From NCBI GenBank assembly GCA_017640685.1, contig JAEPQF010000011.1, forward strand, positions 1-43,896: a stretch of DNA of 43,896 nt, in the 5' to 3' direction. This DNA is from Hyphomicrobiales bacterium. GTDB taxonomy: Bacteria > Pseudomonadota > Alphaproteobacteria > Rhizobiales > HXMU1428-3. Shown here piece after piece: positions 22,496 through 30,372 of the stretch. Made by a program: the position numbers and the translations under genes. Numbering within the stretch: the stretch's first letter is position 1; every line of letters starts with the position of its first letter. A model generated the notes under the pieces. It searched no databases and had not been told where the DNA came from. It was given only the letters and a program-made list of their open reading frames with translations.

Positions 22496-24424
22496 TCACT
22501 GACCATATTTCTTCAAAACAGAAGATGCAGCTTTCGTCAAAGCGTCAGCAATGCGCGCTTGCCCTTCTGCAGTTGGATGAAACGCTCCCGAATAGGTCCC
22601 AGCAACCAACACTTGCAGTGGTCGTAACTTCTTGAATTTCCTCATAATAGCCCCAGATAAATGCAGATGGCCAGTTAAATATGCATCATTTGGTGTACGA
22701 AACCACCGCTCACGTGTTGCATAAGGCACATAATCAGCCGGGTTATAATGGGTCCATTCTCCATTTTCCCAAAAAGGCAGCGCTAGCTTTTCTGCCACTT
22801 CTTCCTTGCGATCCTCATTTTGAGCGCATATTCCATGGCTGGTAAATGCATCACGGTGCTCTTCAACATAGGTCCATTTAAACCGCTTGGCTTCCCGCCT
22901 CATAGCCTTATTGAGACTTTCCGCAAACCCTTCGGCCTCACTAGCTTTTTTGCTCGAAAGAGAAAACAGCGGCGAAACATCCATGCCCAAAGCCCCATCA
23001 TCACAAACCCGCTTGCCCTTGTCTCTAAAAGTCATATTCGGATAAGCAGTGAGAAGCACCCTATCTGGCTGCCCCCAGGAAATAAGAAGCACATTATGGA
23101 TCGCCCGGCGTAACGCTTTATAACGAAGCTTCAATTCTTTAATGCGTTCTTGCGCTTGGTTATGATTAAGTATAGCCCCCATCCAGCCACCAACTGTTTT
23201 GAGTTGGATAGTATCATTCACAACAACATTCGCCACAAGGCTGGAAAAATTCACATCATTGCCACCAATAGAGACCATCAACAAATCAATCCGGCGTGCA
23301 TTTTTTCGCGCACAGCGCTTAACAGGTAAATCATGTAAAACTTCTAATTTCCCATCAACCCCAAAAGCGCGGGCATATTGCTTGTTCTCAGCCCGCCTAG
23401 AGCCACATTGCGCTTCTGCAACCGCACTAATTTGAGAAAGTTTCGGTGGTGTTTCAGACCATTCATTTCCTTTAAATCTTAAAAACAACCCATGTGTAAT
23501 CTGCGCTCCAGCACAAGCAAAGCCAGCAAAAGTCACTGCCCGTTTTGGATTTTCTAAAGCAAGCTGCAAACTTGCTCGCATCTGATGTGAGTATAAAGAA
23601 CGATGACAAGACTGCCCCTGCCAGCGCGCTTTATATTTCATGAAATTACGATCAGCGAGTTCCCGCCATTTCCCAACCCGCGTAGGATAATTCTTTTTTG
23701 GAAAATGTTTTTTTGATTTTTCTTGATAAACAACAGATCTGGTTCGAGAAAAACGAACAGGCACATCTGGGTTTCCCTCACCAGAGGCAAAACTATCCCC
23801 AATCCCAACAACGAAAATATCTTTTACTTTTATTTTTTCTTTTAAAAACGTGCCATCAGACACTTTTACATCAACCGTCGCCCCCAATGGATAAGGAATA
23901 TCAAACTCAACTTTTTGATCACAAAGCGCTTTAACCGTTTTGATGCTTTTTCTTTTGCGTTGAAAATAAGTCATCGACCAACGGCAATAAGGAAGAACAC
24001 GCGCTTCACTCGTTTTGTCAGCTGACATTTTATATTTAAGCCAAATCCGATGGGATTTCGGGTGTAGATAATGTTTCGTTTTCCCTGCACATTTTTGATA
24101 ACTCGCCTTTTTGCGAGACCAACACGTTTTATCATAAACGGTTCTCGCCCACCCCATCGGGTTTTCAGCTGCCAAGCGACGCTCAATACTTAAAATAGGT
24201 GTCTCACGTTCTTCATCGCTCAGTTGATCAAATTGAGTTCGATGAAGATTTGTGTGTTCAGGGCGGTGAAACAAACGAAATGGGTTTACAAGTTCCCACT
24301 CAATATACTGTTGATTGGGGGTATTCTTTGTCTCAGCCATCGCAAGAGAGCCAAAACACAAAAGCCCCAAAATAAAAGATGATACAGCAAACAAGCGAGT
24401 AAAAATTCGAGCAAAAACAAACAT
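22496..24424 (-). CDS. Secreted SGNH/GDSL hydrolase with a large N-terminal region
   Basis: A 642-residue protein with a signal peptide (about 1-30, ending SLAMA). Block I is VGIGDSFASGEG with nucleophile Ser211, block II contains Gly301 in FAGFACAGAQ, block III is SIGGND with Asn389, and block V is HPTAEG with His616. The usual aspartate three residues before the histidine is missing (the position is glycine), so a Ser-His dyad is possible, as known for some actinobacterial SGNH esterases. Residues 31-200 form a cysteine-containing domain I cannot assign. The substrate is unknown; cell-envelope lipids or acylated glycans are candidates. The ATG is preceded by GAGGG. Confidence 0.8.
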   Translation of the reverse strand: MFVFARIFTRLFAVSSFILGLLCFGSLAMAETKNTPNQQYIEWELVNPFRLFHRPEHTNLHRTQFDQLSDEERETPILSIERRLAAENPMGWARTVYDKTCWSRKKASYQKCAGKTKHYLHPKSHRIWLKYKMSADKTSEARVLPYCRWSMTYFQRKRKSIKTVKALCDQKVEFDIPYPLGATVDVKVSDGTFLKEKIKVKDIFVVGIGDSFASGEGNPDVPVRFSRTRSVVYQEKSKKHFPKKNYPTRVGKWRELADRNFMKYKARWQGQSCHRSLYSHQMRASLQLALENPKRAVTFAGFACAGAQITHGLFLRFKGNEWSETPPKLSQISAVAEAQCGSRRAENKQYARAFGVDGKLEVLHDLPVKRCARKNARRIDLLMVSIGGNDVNFSSLVANVVVNDTIQLKTVGGWMGAILNHNQAQERIKELKLRYKALRRAIHNVLLISWGQPDRVLLTAYPNMTFRDKGKRVCDDGALGMDVSPLFSLSSKKASEAEGFAESLNKAMRREAKRFKWTYVEEHRDAFTSHGICAQNEDRKEEVAEKLALPFWENGEWTHYNPADYVPYATRERWFRTPNDAYLTGHLHLSGAIMRKFKKLRPLQVLVAGTYSGAFHPTAEGQARIADALTKAASSVLKKYGQ

Positions 24425-24546
24425 TCCGCATCCCTCAAATGATGGTTTTTAAGTTTTATGAAATTTTTAATCTGAAATTATGACAAGTAAAAGGAGAGGC
24501 ATATTTTAAGATAATATTTTTCAAGAAAAACATAGCCCTTAACGCC

Positions 24547-25485
24547 TTACTTAAAGTAGAGCGTAAAAAAGGTCCTTAATGGATTAAGCTGAGTAAGTCC
24601 TACAAGACCTTTTTGGCGTTCTCGTTTCGAAGCAGTTAGTAGTGGCGGCACCAATAACCAACGACTTAAAAATGCTTTGTGTTTTGATGGCACAAGCTTC
24701 ATCTGTGCCTTAATATCCCAACTAACAACCATCAAACCATCAGTCAAACCATCTAAAACTTTTTCTTTAGCTTTGGTCTTAAATTCATTATTTTCGGGCA
24801 GAAAATCTTCGTGAAACAAATTATGCTTGCTCATAATGTCCTGGGGCAAAATCATCAAATCACGATGCAAATATCCATCAAGCTCAGAAAGAACATTCGC
24901 AATCCCAATCGCCTTTCCAGCTTCAAAACAAATCAAATCTTGTGAAGTAAATTGAGCTTCTGTTAAAATCAAACCCGCTCTTAAAAAGCTGCCAAAACGT
25001 TTTTCTAAAAATTCATGAAACTCATCAATCGTTTTTATCGGCTCTTTTTGAATTTCAAATCGAAAACTATCAACAATGGCAATCAACTCTTTAAAGAGAG
25101 GATCACCAAATTTTTCAAAATATGGCGCTAAACCATCTGCAACCGGATGGCCAACAGCTTCCCCGCGAAGTAACTTTAACAACTGGTCACGCCACCACTG
25201 CAGGCGAATTTCACCAAGCAACGGTTCATTCACTTTAAGAGAAATTTGCTGAACATCCATCAAAAACCCAAAGAGCCAAATAAGCGGAGCTCTCTGTTCT
25301 ATAGGAGCAAAACGAACACTTAAATAACCAGCATAGTCACGGCGCTTCAAACGCAGAGATATAGTCTCTAACTCTTCTAAAAAAGGTTCTTCTGTAGAAA
25401 ACACGTTATCAAACGATCCTTTATTTTTGCGCTTTGTGTAGCCACTTGCGGATGCAACACAAAAAGCGGGCATCTGAAGCAACAA
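24547..25485 (-). CDS. Phytoene/squalene synthase-like protein, NDUFAF6 type
   Basis: A protein of up to 312 residues with the all-helical prenyl synthase fold: LRLKRRDYAGYLSVRFAP, LLGEIRLQWWRDQL and AIGIANVLSELDGYLHRDLMILPQD. The first Asp-rich motif of true head-to-head synthases is absent (FLMDVQQIS), which fits the alphaproteobacterial relatives of the complex I assembly factor NDUFAF6. The next gene upstream is a homologue of NDUFAF3, supporting that role. The first 15 residues from 25485 are encoded by a hairpin repeat, so the true start may be the GTG at 25404, which has AAAGGA upstream. Catalytic activity is doubtful. Confidence 0.78.
   Translation of the reverse strand: MLLQMPAFCVASASGYTKRKNKGSFDNVFSTEEPFLEELETISLRLKRRDYAGYLSVRFAPIEQRAPLIWLFGFLMDVQQISLKVNEPLLGEIRLQWWRDQLLKLLRGEAVGHPVADGLAPYFEKFGDPLFKELIAIVDSFRFEIQKEPIKTIDEFHEFLEKRFGSFLRAGLILTEAQFTSQDLICFEAGKAIGIANVLSELDGYLHRDLMILPQDIMSKHNLFHEDFLPENNEFKTKAKEKVLDGLTDGLMVVSWDIKAQMKLVPSKHKAFLSRWLLVPPLLTASKRERQKGLVGLTQLNPLRTFFTLYFK
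25446..25482 (+). repeat. Hairpin repeat F at the start of the synthase-like gene
   Basis: A single copy with outer stem TTGC/GCAA (25446-25449, 25479-25482) and inner stem GGATGC/GCATCT. The loop is enlarged to about 14 bases. The outer stem is another compensated variant. It runs antisense to the genes around it, keeping the plus-strand orientation of the other copies. Confidence 0.8.
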
Positions 25486-25497
25486 AAGAAATCCCGC

Positions 25498-25872
25498 TTA
25501 GTCAACTGCAATAAGCGCAGCCGCCACCTTACGCCCTTCAGAGATTAAAACATTATAAGTGCGAGCAGCAGCCCCTGTGTCCATCACTTCAAGACCAAGC
25601 CCAGCTTCAATAAAAGCTTCTTTTAAGTCCCTAGATGGAAAACGTTGCGTCTCACCCGTGCCAAAAATTAAAAATTCATGCGAAGAAGCATCATCAAAAA
25701 GCGCTTGAAAATTAATCGGGCGCACTTCTTCAAAATCAGAAACATCCCAACCATGAATACCACTTTGCAAAATCAACAAAGACCCTTTATGGCTCATTTC
25801 TCCAAAGCGAAAACCACCATTTCCATAAGCCTCTAGCTCAAGAGGTTCCGGATAATAAGCATCATGTGTCAT
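25498..25872 (-). CDS. Mth938-like domain protein, NDUFAF3 homologue
   Basis: A 124-residue protein of the Mth938/DUF498 fold. Landmarks are YGNGGFRFGEMSHKGSLLIL, an IHGWDV segment, FLIFGTGE and the C-terminal GLGLEVMDTGAAARTYNVLISEGRKVAAALI. The eukaryotic relative NDUFAF3 assists assembly of respiratory complex I. In alphaproteobacteria the gene usually follows secF and precedes the phytoene-synthase-like gene, which is the order here except for an intervening beta-lactamase gene. The bacterial function is unproven. Confidence 0.85.
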   Translation of the reverse strand: MTHDAYYPEPLELEAYGNGGFRFGEMSHKGSLLILQSGIHGWDVSDFEEVRPINFQALFDDASSHEFLIFGTGETQRFPSRDLKEAFIEAGLGLEVMDTGAAARTYNVLISEGRKVAAALIAVD

Positions 25873-25897
25873 TAGTCATTCCCAAAACTTTAATCCA

Positions 25898-26722
25898 CTA
25901 ACTTTTGCAAGAAATACCTTTAAAAAGGCGAGCCTGCTCTAATAACGAAATAACAATTGATTGACGTAAGCCATATTGTTTTTTGTCTGTTATATCAATA
26001 TTTAAAGCAAAAAAGATAATCTTTTGAGAAGCTTTCGCCCAGCCAATCCACCAACCAATATGAGGAGAACCTTTTCGAAACGCCAACCCCGTTTTATCTC
26101 GAGTTTCAAAACATTTGTGCTTTGAAAGAGGCATTAGATCACGAACAAAAGCTTGCCCCTCTTGAGATGCATCTAACTCTCCCTTATATAGTTTTTCTAA
26201 AAAACGAACCTGCTCAATAGCTGAAATACGCAAGCCACCAGACAGCCAAAACTGATCAATGCCGCCTTCAATGCTTTTATTGCCATAATTCAAACGCTTC
26301 AGCCAATTGCCCATCTGCTTAGATCCAATAGATCTCGCCACTCTTTTATAAACAGGAACGGCAGAAACTTTGATCGCCTCTTTAAATGTCAAATCTTTCT
26401 CCCAAGCCTTCAACCATTGCGGCTTGCCATCCCATTTAAATAAATGATTTGCCCTCGTCACTACACCGGTCTCATAAGCAATCAAACTATGTATCACTTT
26501 AAATGTTGAGGCCGGAAGTTTACGATCTTGTGCCCTCGTTTCATTGAAAACATGAAGCTGGTCCTCATCCATAAATTTAAAAACAATAGTCCCTTTAACA
26601 CTGGCTTTCTCAAAAATTTCACCCCAATCAGAGTGCGAAACGATCTTAGAAGTTTGAGAAAAAACAGGAGAGCTTACAAGTAAAAGAAAAATAGAAACGG
26701 ATAGTCTTATGGCAATCTTCAT
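25898..26722 (-). CDS. Class D (OXA-type) beta-lactamase
   Basis: A 274-residue periplasmic protein from the ATG at 26722, with AAAGG about ten bases upstream, and a signal peptide ending SSPVFSQ. Every class D landmark is present: S-T-F-K with Ser72 and Lys75 (PASTFKV), S-A-V at 120-122, Y-G-N at 146-148, W-L-S-G at 159-162, and K-T-G at 211-213 followed by GWWIGW. KTGLA replaces the common KTGTG. The enzyme opens beta-lactams through a serine acyl-enzyme with a carboxylated lysine. A BlaR-type sensor domain is excluded because no membrane receptor is attached. It lies between secF and the Mth938 gene, 25 bases before the latter. Confidence 0.9.
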   Translation of the reverse strand: MKIAIRLSVSIFLLLVSSPVFSQTSKIVSHSDWGEIFEKASVKGTIVFKFMDEDQLHVFNETRAQDRKLPASTFKVIHSLIAYETGVVTRANHLFKWDGKPQWLKAWEKDLTFKEAIKVSAVPVYKRVARSIGSKQMGNWLKRLNYGNKSIEGGIDQFWLSGGLRISAIEQVRFLEKLYKGELDASQEGQAFVRDLMPLSKHKCFETRDKTGLAFRKGSPHIGWWIGWAKASQKIIFFALNIDITDKKQYGLRQSIVISLLEQARLFKGISCKS

Positions 26723-26819
26723 TGAAAAGAACCTTTGAAATGAAACAACATGTAAAGACATATTACAAAACAAAGAGACAAATAAATGGCTCCTTGCCTT
26801 GTTAAAAACAAATAAAAAA

Positions 26820-26841
26820 GGCGCTGAAAACAGCGCCTTTT
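26820..26841 (-). terminator. Terminator of the yajC-secD-secF operon
   Basis: GGCGCTG at 26820-26826 pairs with CAGCGCC at 26831-26837 around AAAA. On the minus strand it is followed by a run of T's. It starts 19 bases after the secF stop, so the beta-lactamase gene beyond it needs its own promoter. Confidence 0.85.
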
Positions 26842-26859
26842 CATTAAATTATTTAAAAC

Positions 26860-27813
26860 TTATTTAGCAGTGCCTGGCTCTTTATATTTTGCACCACCAA
26901 GACCACTCCAGTCTCGTTTCACACCAACAAGCAACAGAACAGGCGACGCAATGAAAATAGAAGAGTAAGTACCAACCAAAACACCCCAAATCATTGCAAA
27001 AACAAATCCACGGATCACTTCACCACCAAATACAAACAATGAAACCAATGCAATCAAAGTTGTAACAGAAGTTAGGATTGTCCGAGACAATGTTTCATTA
27101 ATCGAAACATCGAGCAAATCAGCCAATGGCATTTTCTTGTATTTACGCAAATTCTCACGAACACGGTCATAAACAACCACAGTATCGTTGAGAGAATAAC
27201 CAACAATCGTTAGCAACGCCGCGATGATAGAAAGTGTAAATTCAAGCTGTAGTAGCGAGAAGATACCAATAGTAAGCACAATATCATGCACCAACGCCAC
27301 AACAGCACCCAAAGAGAATTGCCACTCAAACCGCAACCAAATATATATGAGCACAACAATAATCGCCGTGATCACAGCAATGATACCAGCTTGCGTTAAT
27401 TCACCAGAAACCGTCGGCCCAATCACCTCAGTATTTCTAAACTCATAGGCATCACCCAAAACACCTTTAATTTTATCAAGGGCTTTTTGGTTCGCTTCTT
27501 CCCCCCCAGATTGCAGCTCAATCCGCACCAGAACATCACGCGGATCATTAAATTGCTGAATTTGTACATCACCAAAATTAAGTGCACTTACCTTTGAACG
27601 TACATCAGCAATATTGGCTGGCCCCGCTTTATGGCGAACTTCAATAGAAGTACCACCAATAAAGTCGATGCCATAGTTCAACCCCTTGGTTGAAAACAAA
27701 GCAATCGAGGCAATCATCGCAATCCCAGAAAGGATAAACGCAATATTGCGCATTGAAATAAACGGAATTTTTGTACCATGAGGGACAAAATCAACACCTT
27801 TAAACATTTTCAA
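26860..27813 (-). CDS. secF: Protein translocase subunit SecF
   Basis: A 317-residue inner-membrane protein with six membrane helices. The N-terminal RNIAFILSGIAMIASIAL and GLNYGIDFIGGTSIEV are typical, as are VGYSLNDTVVVYDRVRENLR and LSRTILTSVTTLIALV in the membrane core. With SecD it uses the proton-motive force to finish protein export through SecYEG. It begins nine bases after secD and is the last gene before a strong terminator. Confidence 0.96.
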   Translation of the reverse strand: MKMFKGVDFVPHGTKIPFISMRNIAFILSGIAMIASIALFSTKGLNYGIDFIGGTSIEVRHKAGPANIADVRSKVSALNFGDVQIQQFNDPRDVLVRIELQSGGEEANQKALDKIKGVLGDAYEFRNTEVIGPTVSGELTQAGIIAVITAIIVVLIYIWLRFEWQFSLGAVVALVHDIVLTIGIFSLLQLEFTLSIIAALLTIVGYSLNDTVVVYDRVRENLRKYKKMPLADLLDVSINETLSRTILTSVTTLIALVSLFVFGGEVIRGFVFAMIWGVLVGTYSSIFIASPVLLLVGVKRDWSGLGGAKYKEPGTAK

Positions 27814-27822
27814 TCACTCCCT

Positions 27823-29460
27823 CTATATCGGCATTTCAACAGATTTCGAACTCTTCGAGCGCAACCACCAAGACACTAACCAACGGGTTAATACAAATGC
27901 TGTAAACACAGATGTAAAGATACCAATCGACAAGGTCACAGCAAAACCACTCACCGGCCCAGAACCAAGCCAGAAGAGAATGATCGCAGCTAAGAAGGTT
28001 GTGATATTCGCATCCAAAATGGTTGAAAGCGCACGAGAATACCCAGATTCAATCGCACTAATCGCCGTTTTTCCAGCACGCAATTCTTCACGTATCCGCT
28101 CGAAAATAAGCACGTTCGCATCAACCGCCATACCCATGGTCAGCACAATTCCCGCAATACCTGGCAGAGTTAACGTCGCTTGTAGCAAAGAAAGTGCACC
28201 AATAATCATGGCGATATTAATAAGAAGCGCGATATTCGCATAAATACCAAATGTGCCATAAGCCAAGAGGATAAATGCAACAACACCAACAAGACCAATA
28301 ATGGCAGCAAGCTTGCCGGCAGCAATAGAGTCTGCTCCAAGGCTCGCATCAACTGTGCGTTCTTCTAAAATAGTAAGCGGGGCTTCCAATGAACCAGAGC
28401 GCAATAAAATCGCTAAATCATCAGCAGTAGAAACCGTAAAGTTTCCTGAAATCTGCCCTGAACCACCGGTTATCGCTTCTTGAATGGTCGGTGCTGAAAT
28501 CACTTCACCATCAAGAACAATCGCAAATGGACGCCCAACATTCGCCGCTGTCACATCACCAAAGCGCACAGCACCGCGTGAGTTCAAACGAAACGACACA
28601 ACCGGACGGCTTGTTTGCGGGCTAATTTCTTGCCGCGCATTAGCTAAGTCTGCCCCCGTGATAAGAGGCTCATCTTCCAAAATATAATGTGTAGAATACT
28701 GATCCTTTGAAGGGAAAATTGTTGTCCCAGGTTCAGTCAACCCGTCAGCAGCTTCTTCAGCCGTTGCAGGGCGAACAACCAAATGAAATGAAAGAACCGC
28801 CGCTTGTTTCACAACGGCTTTCAATTTTTCTGGGTCATCAAACCCAGGAACCTGGAGCAAAATTCTCGCTTCACCCTGGCGTTGAATAGAAGGCTCTGTA
28901 GTACCAAGCGCGTCAACCCGGCGACGAACAACTTCAATAGCAGAATCAACTGAGGTCGAAATCTTAGAAGTAATAGCTGGCTCAGTTGGTCTCACGACAA
29001 TCCGGCCATCGGCCGTTTTCTCAACATCAATATTATTACCTGGCGTCGTTCCGAAAGAGGTGGACGGCAAAGGTTGAATAAGTGTGCGAACAGCTTGATA
29101 AGCTTTTTCCAAATCAGCCGGGTCAGAAGGTTTAAATTCAACCCGATCTTTCTTCGCGCTCAAATCACGATAGCGAATAGCCCCCGAACGCGTTGCTCCA
29201 TCACGTTTACCACGTAATACAGTCCGCACATTACCGCGCAATACTTTAATTTGCTTTTCAATAAGAAGATCTTTGTCCATCTTAAGAAGCAAGTGAGAAC
29301 CACCGCGCAAATCAAGTCCAAGATTCAATCTTAAATTCTGAACAAATTGCGGATAACTTGCCAAATCTTTTTCAGGGATTAGATTGGGAGCCGCACAAAG
29401 CACACCCAATAGAGCAAAGCCCCAAATAAAAAATGTTTTCCATCTAGAAAAATGCAGCAT
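27823..29460 (-). CDS. secD: Protein translocase subunit SecD
   Basis: A 545-residue partner of SecF. It shows LGLDLRGGSHLLLKMD near the N-terminus, the periplasmic P1 domain ending in FAIVLDGEVISAPTIQEAI, and the membrane motifs GIVLTMGMAVDANVLIFERIREEL and LDANITTFLAAIILFWLG. Length and order (yajC-secD-secF) are standard for the class. The ATG has AAAGG upstream. Confidence 0.96.
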   Translation of the reverse strand: MLHFSRWKTFFIWGFALLGVLCAAPNLIPEKDLASYPQFVQNLRLNLGLDLRGGSHLLLKMDKDLLIEKQIKVLRGNVRTVLRGKRDGATRSGAIRYRDLSAKKDRVEFKPSDPADLEKAYQAVRTLIQPLPSTSFGTTPGNNIDVEKTADGRIVVRPTEPAITSKISTSVDSAIEVVRRRVDALGTTEPSIQRQGEARILLQVPGFDDPEKLKAVVKQAAVLSFHLVVRPATAEEAADGLTEPGTTIFPSKDQYSTHYILEDEPLITGADLANARQEISPQTSRPVVSFRLNSRGAVRFGDVTAANVGRPFAIVLDGEVISAPTIQEAITGGSGQISGNFTVSTADDLAILLRSGSLEAPLTILEERTVDASLGADSIAAGKLAAIIGLVGVVAFILLAYGTFGIYANIALLINIAMIIGALSLLQATLTLPGIAGIVLTMGMAVDANVLIFERIREELRAGKTAISAIESGYSRALSTILDANITTFLAAIILFWLGSGPVSGFAVTLSIGIFTSVFTAFVLTRWLVSWWLRSKSSKSVEMPI

Positions 29461-29524
29461 GGAAAATGCCTTTCACACCAAAAGCGCAAAGAGACACTGA
29501 AAATCCCCTGCGCAAAATCTATAA

Positions 29525-29860
29525 TTACTTATCTTTTACAGGCTCAGTTTTCTCGCGAAGTTTTGCAACTGACCCGCGCGCAACTCTGACCTTAACACCT
29601 TCAGCAATCTCAACTTGCAATTCATCATCACCAACAACCTTGGTAATTTTGCCAATCAAGCCACCATTAGTCACAATATTGTCGCCGCGACGCAAATTAT
29701 CAATCATCTCGCGGTGCTTTTTCATCTGAGTTTGCTGCGGTCTGATAATAAGGAAATACCAAATGGCGATGAGCGGCAAAAACAACATTACCGTCCCTAA
29801 AATATCGCCGGCACCACCACCACCCGTGGTTGACTGTGCGAATGCAGGAGTTATCAGCAT
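29525..29860 (-). CDS. yajC: Preprotein translocase subunit YajC
   Basis: A 111-residue single-span inner-membrane protein. After an Ala/Gly-rich start comes the membrane helix VMLFLPLIAIWYFLIIRPQQ and the family signature KKHREMIDNLRRGDNIVTNGGLIGKI. It associates with SecDF. Its promoter should lie in 29861-29982, next to the MITE-like element. Confidence 0.95.
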   Translation of the reverse strand: MLITPAFAQSTTGGGGAGDILGTVMLFLPLIAIWYFLIIRPQQTQMKKHREMIDNLRRGDNIVTNGGLIGKITKVVGDDELQVEIAEGVKVRVARGSVAKLREKTEPVKDK

Positions 29861-29982
29861 AAAATTCTATTCCCTTTATTAATTCTTCGATGAACTCTAA
29901 ACCAACCAAACCCCCATAATAAGAGGGGCTCTGGTCAGCAAAAACTGAATATAACCTCTTGAGCTTCCATTGCAAGGGAAGC

Positions 29983-30259
29983 CTAGGCTCAGGACCTATT
30001 AATTTCATATAATTCTGTTAGTTGGAGTGCAAAAAGAACTAGAAAAACAAGCGCAGCGAAGTGTTTATCCACTTTCAAGCTTGTTTGACGCAGTTATTTT
30101 TGCACTCCAACTAACCTTTTCAAGGCGCTGCAAATTTTGTTGTCTATTTGCAAAAGTCCCTTAAATCTAGCTCAAGCTATGCTTTACGGGCTTTTTACAA
30201 AAATCCACCTAAAATTTGACAAGCGCAGAATAGATGAAATTAATAGGTCCTGAGCCTAG
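29983..30259. mobile_element. MITE-like element with perfect 26-bp terminal inverted repeats
   Basis: The ends at 29983-30008 and 30234-30259 are exact reverse complements, each with CTAG outermost and GGACC inside. The 277-bp interior encodes nothing convincing. It holds two stem-loops: a 19-bp perfect inverted repeat (30017-30035 with 30097-30115, core GTTGGAGTGCAAAAA) and a longer imperfect one (about 30124-30225) centred on AGCTCAAGCT. CTAG at both tips may be a target duplication, as in some IS5-family insertions. It occupies the yajC-DUF815 intergenic region (29861-30372), which otherwise shows nothing recognisable. A non-autonomous transposon is the best reading; no parent transposase is in the window. 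Confidence 0.8.
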
Positions 30260-30372
30260 AGTTCTATACTGCGAAATTAATGAAAAATCTCAAAAAAAAT
30301 CTCCATATGATGAATACGGAACCAATTAATTAAGTAAATTGAGTAAATAGTCCATAAGATGAGCAAAACGGA

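Noticed and set aside
29700-30008. Minus-strand 102-residue frame running from the MITE end into yajC
   Set aside because: It starts in the terminal inverted repeat and overlaps yajC out of frame, so it is a by-product of both.
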